Shown piece by piece: positions 62,224-64,000 of a stretch of 64,000 nucleotides of DNA; position 1 is the stretch's first letter, and every line of letters begins with the position of its first letter. Under the pieces are notes generated by a model. That model made no database searches and was not told the DNA's origin. It worked only from the letters and a program-made list of their open reading frames with translations. The translations under genes were made by a program, and so were the position numbers. The DNA is taken from contig NZ_BOOA01000001.1 of NCBI RefSeq assembly GCF_016862995.1, forward strand, positions 124,001 through 188,000, in the 5' to 3' direction. This stretch comes from Acrocarpospora phusangensis (GTDB lineage: Bacteria; Actinomycetota; Actinomycetes; Streptosporangiales; Streptosporangiaceae).

Positions 62224-63381
62224 ATGCGTGCCGTAAAGATTTCTACTTCAACGACCACCGCCGGGCGCCCGGGACGTGCGCTCCGCATCGCCATGATCGG
62301 CCAGCGTGGCCTGCCCGCCACGTACGGCGGGATCGAGCACCACGTCGCCCAGCTCGGCCGGCGGCTCGCGGCCCGCGGCCACGACGTCACCGTGTACTGC
62401 CGCGGCAACTACTCCGGCGAGCGCCGTGACCGCCTCGACGGCATCCGCCTGCGCCACCTGCCCACGATCGGCACCAAGCACATGGAGGCCCTGACCCACA
62501 GCCTCACGTCCACCCTGGCCGCCGCCGGACGCCACGACATCGTGCACTACCACGCCCTCGGACCCGGCCTGTTCGCGCCGGTTCCGCGCTACCTGACCGG
62601 CTCCAGGGTGGTGCAGACGATCCACGGCTGGGACGACCTGCGGGCCAAATGGGGCGGTCTCGCGCAGCGCGTCCTGCGCGCCGGGCGGTGGATGAGCCGG
62701 CGGGTCCCGAACGCCGTGATCGGCGTGTCCCGGGAGATCACCGACGAGTACGGCGAAGCGGCCACCTACATCTCCAACGGTGTCGAACGCCCGCCCGACG
62801 ACATCAGCCCGGAACCCGTGCTGGCCCGCGGCCTGCGGCCCGGTGGCTACATCCTGTTCGTCGGCCGGCTGGTCCCGGAGAAGGCCGTCGACCTGCTGCT
62901 CCGGACGTTCAGCCGGCTGCCGGGCGATGTTCGGCTCGCCGTCGCCGGCGGCTCCGCCTACACCGACGCGTACGTCGCCGGCCTGCGCGAGCTGGCCGCC
63001 CGGGACCCGCGCATCCACCTGCTCGGCTACGTGTACGGCGACGACCTGGCCGCGCTGTACCACCACGCCGCCGTGTACGTGCAACCCTCACACCTGGAGG
63101 GTCTGCCGCTGGCCCTGCTGGAGGCCGCCTCGCACGGCCTCCCCCTGGTCGCCAGCGGCCTCGGCTGCCACCGCGAGATCATCGCCGCGGAGGGGCCCGG
63201 CGGCCGGATCTTCCGCCCCGGCGACCCGGCCGGGCTGCGGGAAGCCCTCGCGCACGTGCTCGCCGACCGGGAACGGGAGCGCGCGGGAGCGCTGACCCGC
63301 CGCGACGACGTCCTGCGGCGTTACTCCTGGGACCGCGCCACCGACCTGACCGAGGAGCTCTACCTACGGCTGGCCCGCTGA
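62224..63381 (+). CDS. GT4-family glycosyltransferase (rhamnosyltransferase-like)
   Basis: 385 residues. RIAMIGQRGLPATYGGIEHH is the exact N-terminal signature of the DUF1972/rhamnosyltransferase-like GT4 group, YILFVGRLVPEKAVDLLLRT starts the second Rossmann domain, and HLEGLPLALLEAASHGLPLV carries the E-x7-E motif. Cytoplasmic. The 276 bp upstream are AT-rich and hold the divergent promoters of this gene and the Ig-repeat operon. Its last 18 bp overlap the end of the small convergent membrane protein gene. It likely adds an early sugar to the repeat unit. Confidence 0.87.
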   Translation: MRAVKISTSTTTAGRPGRALRIAMIGQRGLPATYGGIEHHVAQLGRRLAARGHDVTVYCRGNYSGERRDRLDGIRLRHLPTIGTKHMEALTHSLTSTLAAAGRHDIVHYHALGPGLFAPVPRYLTGSRVVQTIHGWDDLRAKWGGLAQRVLRAGRWMSRRVPNAVIGVSREITDEYGEAATYISNGVERPPDDISPEPVLARGLRPGGYILFVGRLVPEKAVDLLLRTFSRLPGDVRLAVAGGSAYTDAYVAGLRELAARDPRIHLLGYVYGDDLAALYHHAAVYVQPSHLEGLPLALLEAASHGLPLVASGLGCHREIIAAEGPGGRIFRPGDPAGLREALAHVLADRERERAGALTRRDDVLRRYSWDRATDLTEELYLRLAR

Positions 63382-63540
63382 CGGTTCCACGGTCACCTCG
63401 TCGAGGCCGAAGAGCGAGTCGGCCAGCGGGAAGAGCACGTACCAGAGGAAGCCTCCGGCGGCCGCGAGCAGCAGGATCGCGCACACGGTCCTGGTGAGCC
63501 GGCCGCCGGGCAGCTTGTCCCAGATCCAGGGATAGATCAT
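63364..63540 (-). CDS. Small membrane protein coupled to the class E sortase
   Basis: 58 residues: [20 protein letters not shown], one membrane segment ([20 protein letters not shown]) and a short acidic outer tail. Its ATG overlaps the sortase stop by 4 bases. Small single-pass proteins in this position accompany class E sortases in other actinobacteria; a helper or accessory role is inferred. Confidence 0.65.
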   Translation of the reverse strand: MIYPWIWDKLPGGRLTRTVCAILLLAAAGGFLWYVLFPLADSLFGLDEVTVEPSAGQP

Positions 63541-64000
63541 TTCTTCAGCTCCAGCTCGGGGGGCCGTCCGTCCGTCTTCGCCTGGGAGCGGGCGAGTTCC
63601 GCGAAGACCGCCAGGCGCTGCCAGTTCTGGAGCTTCGGGTTGCACGTGGTCAGGGTGAGCATCGCCCGTTCCGGGGGCACTCCCGGGCGGTTGGGCGTGG
63701 GGGCGACGACCTCGACCGAACTCGGCAGCACCTCCCGGTGCCCGGTGACGCGGTACACGAACCAGGCGTTCCGGGTCTCCGCGACGATCGTGTCCCCGGT
63801 GCGGAGCCGGTCGAGGTCCCAGAAGACCGAGGGAATGCGGTGCCCGGCCACGGCCATGTTGCCGATCTCCCCCGGGCGGGCCGTCTTCGGATAGTGGCCG
63901 GGGCCCTTGCGCAGGTCGGCCTGGGTCACGCCTTCGACGACGGCCCATCTCCTGTCCAGTTTCGGGATGTGCAGGCGGGCGAGCGGCAGGCCGGGCGCCG
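63537..64000 (-). CDS. Class E sortase, N-terminus beyond window edge
   Basis: Partial gene; about 154 codons are visible and the start lies off the right edge. [20 protein letters not shown] is the entry to the sortase barrel, [20 protein letters not shown] has the catalytic His, and [12 protein letters not shown] holds the TLxTC cysteine, with Arg in [11 protein letters not shown] nine residues after it. This is a complete catalytic triad, unlike the sortase-fold protein at 48-49.5 kb. Class E enzymes attach LAxTG-type proteins to the wall; no clear LAxTG protein is in this window. Confidence 0.87.
   Translation of the reverse strand, partial: APGLPLARLHIPKLDRRWAVVEGVTQADLRKGPGHYPKTARPGEIGNMAVAGHRIPSVFWDLDRLRTGDTIVAETRNAWFVYRVTGHREVLPSSVEVVAPTPNRPGVPPERAMLTLTTCNPKLQNWQRLAVFAELARSQAKTDGRPPELELKK

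Overview
The window is about 70% GC, with strongly G/C-ending codons, dense gene packing and many 1- or 4-base stop/start overlaps. With SARP/BTAD and WD40 regulators, SigE-type ECF sigma factors, a CU044_5270-type sigma partner and a class E sortase, this points to a filamentous actinobacterium, probably of the Streptosporangiales type. The genus is a guess. No rRNA, tRNA, insertion sequence, phage gene or CRISPR array was seen, so this reads as chromosome.

Layout. (1) 1-4.7 kb, minus strand: a nitrogen-starvation (Nit1C / MSMEG_0567-0572 type) operon that leaves by the left edge, with acyltransferase, radical SAM protein, MSMEG_0572 protein, amidohydrolase, flavin oxidoreductase and MSMEG_0570 protein. 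(2) 4.9-13.1 kb: an SDR-DUF2867 protein, a 1410-residue SARP-STAND-WD40 regulator behind 11-bp direct repeats, and a coupled operon of zinc-ribbon, membrane and SAF-domain proteins. (3) 13.2-21.2 kb, minus strand: a processive family 2 glycosyltransferase resembling hyaluronan synthases, three membrane-linked beta-helix proteins and UDP-glucose dehydrogenase; this looks like a uronic-acid exopolysaccharide pathway. (4) 21.6-26.0 kb, plus strand: a P-loop NTPase, a membrane patatin phospholipase and an ADP-ribosylglycohydrolase with overlapping ends. A near-consensus CRP-type palindrome lies between (3) and (4). (5) 26-35.6 kb: a secreted M6-type protease, small unknown proteins, two divergent ECF sigma/membrane-partner pairs, a heparinase II/III-type lyase, a zinc-ribbon protein and an XdhC C-terminal-domain protein. 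(6) 35.6-45.3 kb: a beta-propeller phytase behind PHO-box-like repeats, a methyltransferase, an Ig-repeat/deacetylase-like secreted protein and a pstC-pstA-pstB-pstS phosphate importer. (7) 45.5-64 kb: a surface polysaccharide region with a second PstS-like protein, a sortase-fold protein without the catalytic cysteine, a flippase fused in frame to a Wzz-like protein, an acetyltransferase, two sulfotransferases, a third PstS-like protein, two GT4 glycosyltransferases, a methyltransferase, an O-antigen-ligase-like protein, a glycosidase-like lipoprotein, an Ig-repeat protein and a genuine class E sortase cut by the right edge.

How it fits together. Much of the window serves the cell envelope: sugar-nucleotide supply, chain synthesis, export, modification and anchoring, interleaved with phosphate scavenging (phytase plus Pst). 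The best candidates for something undescribed are the NTPase/patatin/ADP-ribosylglycohydrolase operon and the PstS-like / cysteine-less sortase / Wzx-Wzz fusion operon.
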